A stretch of 37,401 bases of DNA, from positions 1-37,401 of the IMG/VR virus record IMGVR_UViG_3300027970_000710. One strand, written 5' to 3'. Both the position numbers and the translations under genes were made by a program. A model generated the notes under the pieces. That model had not been told where the DNA came from. It saw nothing but the letters and a program-made list of their open reading frames with translations, and made no database searches. This document shows, piece after piece, positions 37,357 to 37,401 of this stretch (its first letter is position 1; each line of letters opens with the position of its first letter). The DNA comes from a virus.

Positions 37357-37401
37357 ATGAAAAACAAATTTTACAAGTCGCCAACCTTTAAAGAACGTTT
37401 A
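37357..37401 (+). CDS. Start of an unknown gene (3' partial)
   Basis: Fifteen codons (KNKFYKSPTFKERL after Met) run off the right edge. It follows a host-like promoter and has the AAGTTATG context of other early genes here. No function can be inferred. Confidence 0.45.
   Translation, partial: MKNKFYKSPTFKERL

Noticed and set aside
1-37401. CRISPR array, IS element or tRNA genes
   Set aside because: No regularly spaced repeats, transposase ORF or cloverleaf was found in reading through the window.

Overview
The window is a densely packed, one-strand (+) stretch of a large tailed-phage genome, A+T-rich, and it looks like a T4-related myovirus that infects a Bacteroidota host. The T4 link comes from gp26/gp51-like tail genes, a gp53-like wedge protein, a gp32-type ssDNA-binding protein, UvsX, a T4-RNase-H-like 5' nuclease and a gp41/DnaB helicase. 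The host inference has two supports. Many promoters match the Bacteroidota consensus (TTG-N20-TANNTTTA, that is TTGN-N19-TANNTTTA). The phage also encodes a secreted protein with a type IX secretion (T9SS) C-terminal sorting domain, and that pathway is confined to Bacteroidota.

Layout. (1) 1-10274, tail/baseplate: a gp26-like gene running into a gp51-like frame without an ATG across a T7 run (probable programmed frameshift, at the tail-chaperone position just before the tape measure), then the tape measure, tube/baseplate proteins, a gp53/LysM-like wedge protein, hub-like proteins and a tail lysozyme. (2) 10317-23362, DNA metabolism: a compact family-A polymerase-like protein, gp32-like SSB, UvsX, 5' nuclease, gp41 helicase and class II ribonucleotide reductase NrdJ, interrupted by four homing-endonuclease genes. 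Helicase and NrdJ are 'fractured': each is coded as two separate ORFs ending or starting in split-intein halves, with a free-standing endonuclease gene in the gap. (3) 23426-31464, envelope/export region: LpxH-like phosphoesterase, GT2 glycosyltransferase, secreted HExxH protein, T9SS-sorted cohesin/dockerin-like protein, CsgG-like lipoprotein, predicted outer-membrane barrel and a secreted GEVED/dockerin-like protein. (4) 31466-33363, lysis: holin-like membrane proteins and a GH19 endolysin. (5) 33400-37401: a large membrane protein, microproteins, an SGNH hydrolase, a GIY-YIG homing endonuclease and a second metallophosphoesterase.

Two promoter classes are readable. A host-like class (TTGN, 19 bp, TANNTTTA, usually preceded by TTCG) drives the replication and accessory genes. 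A second motif, TATTTATAA, lies 3-31 nt before tape-measure and other tail genes, the secreted genes and all five homing endonuclease genes; I infer it is the late promoter. At several endonuclease genes this motif sits inside an inverted repeat that would fold only in read-through transcripts, which resembles the delayed-translation control known for T4 I-TevI.

Most novel: the pair of split-intein genes (the helicase one broken at an unusual place), and the phage-encoded export/surface cassette, which may remodel the surface of the infected cell. No tRNA, CRISPR or insertion sequence was seen, and no intergenic stretch exceeds about 150 bases.
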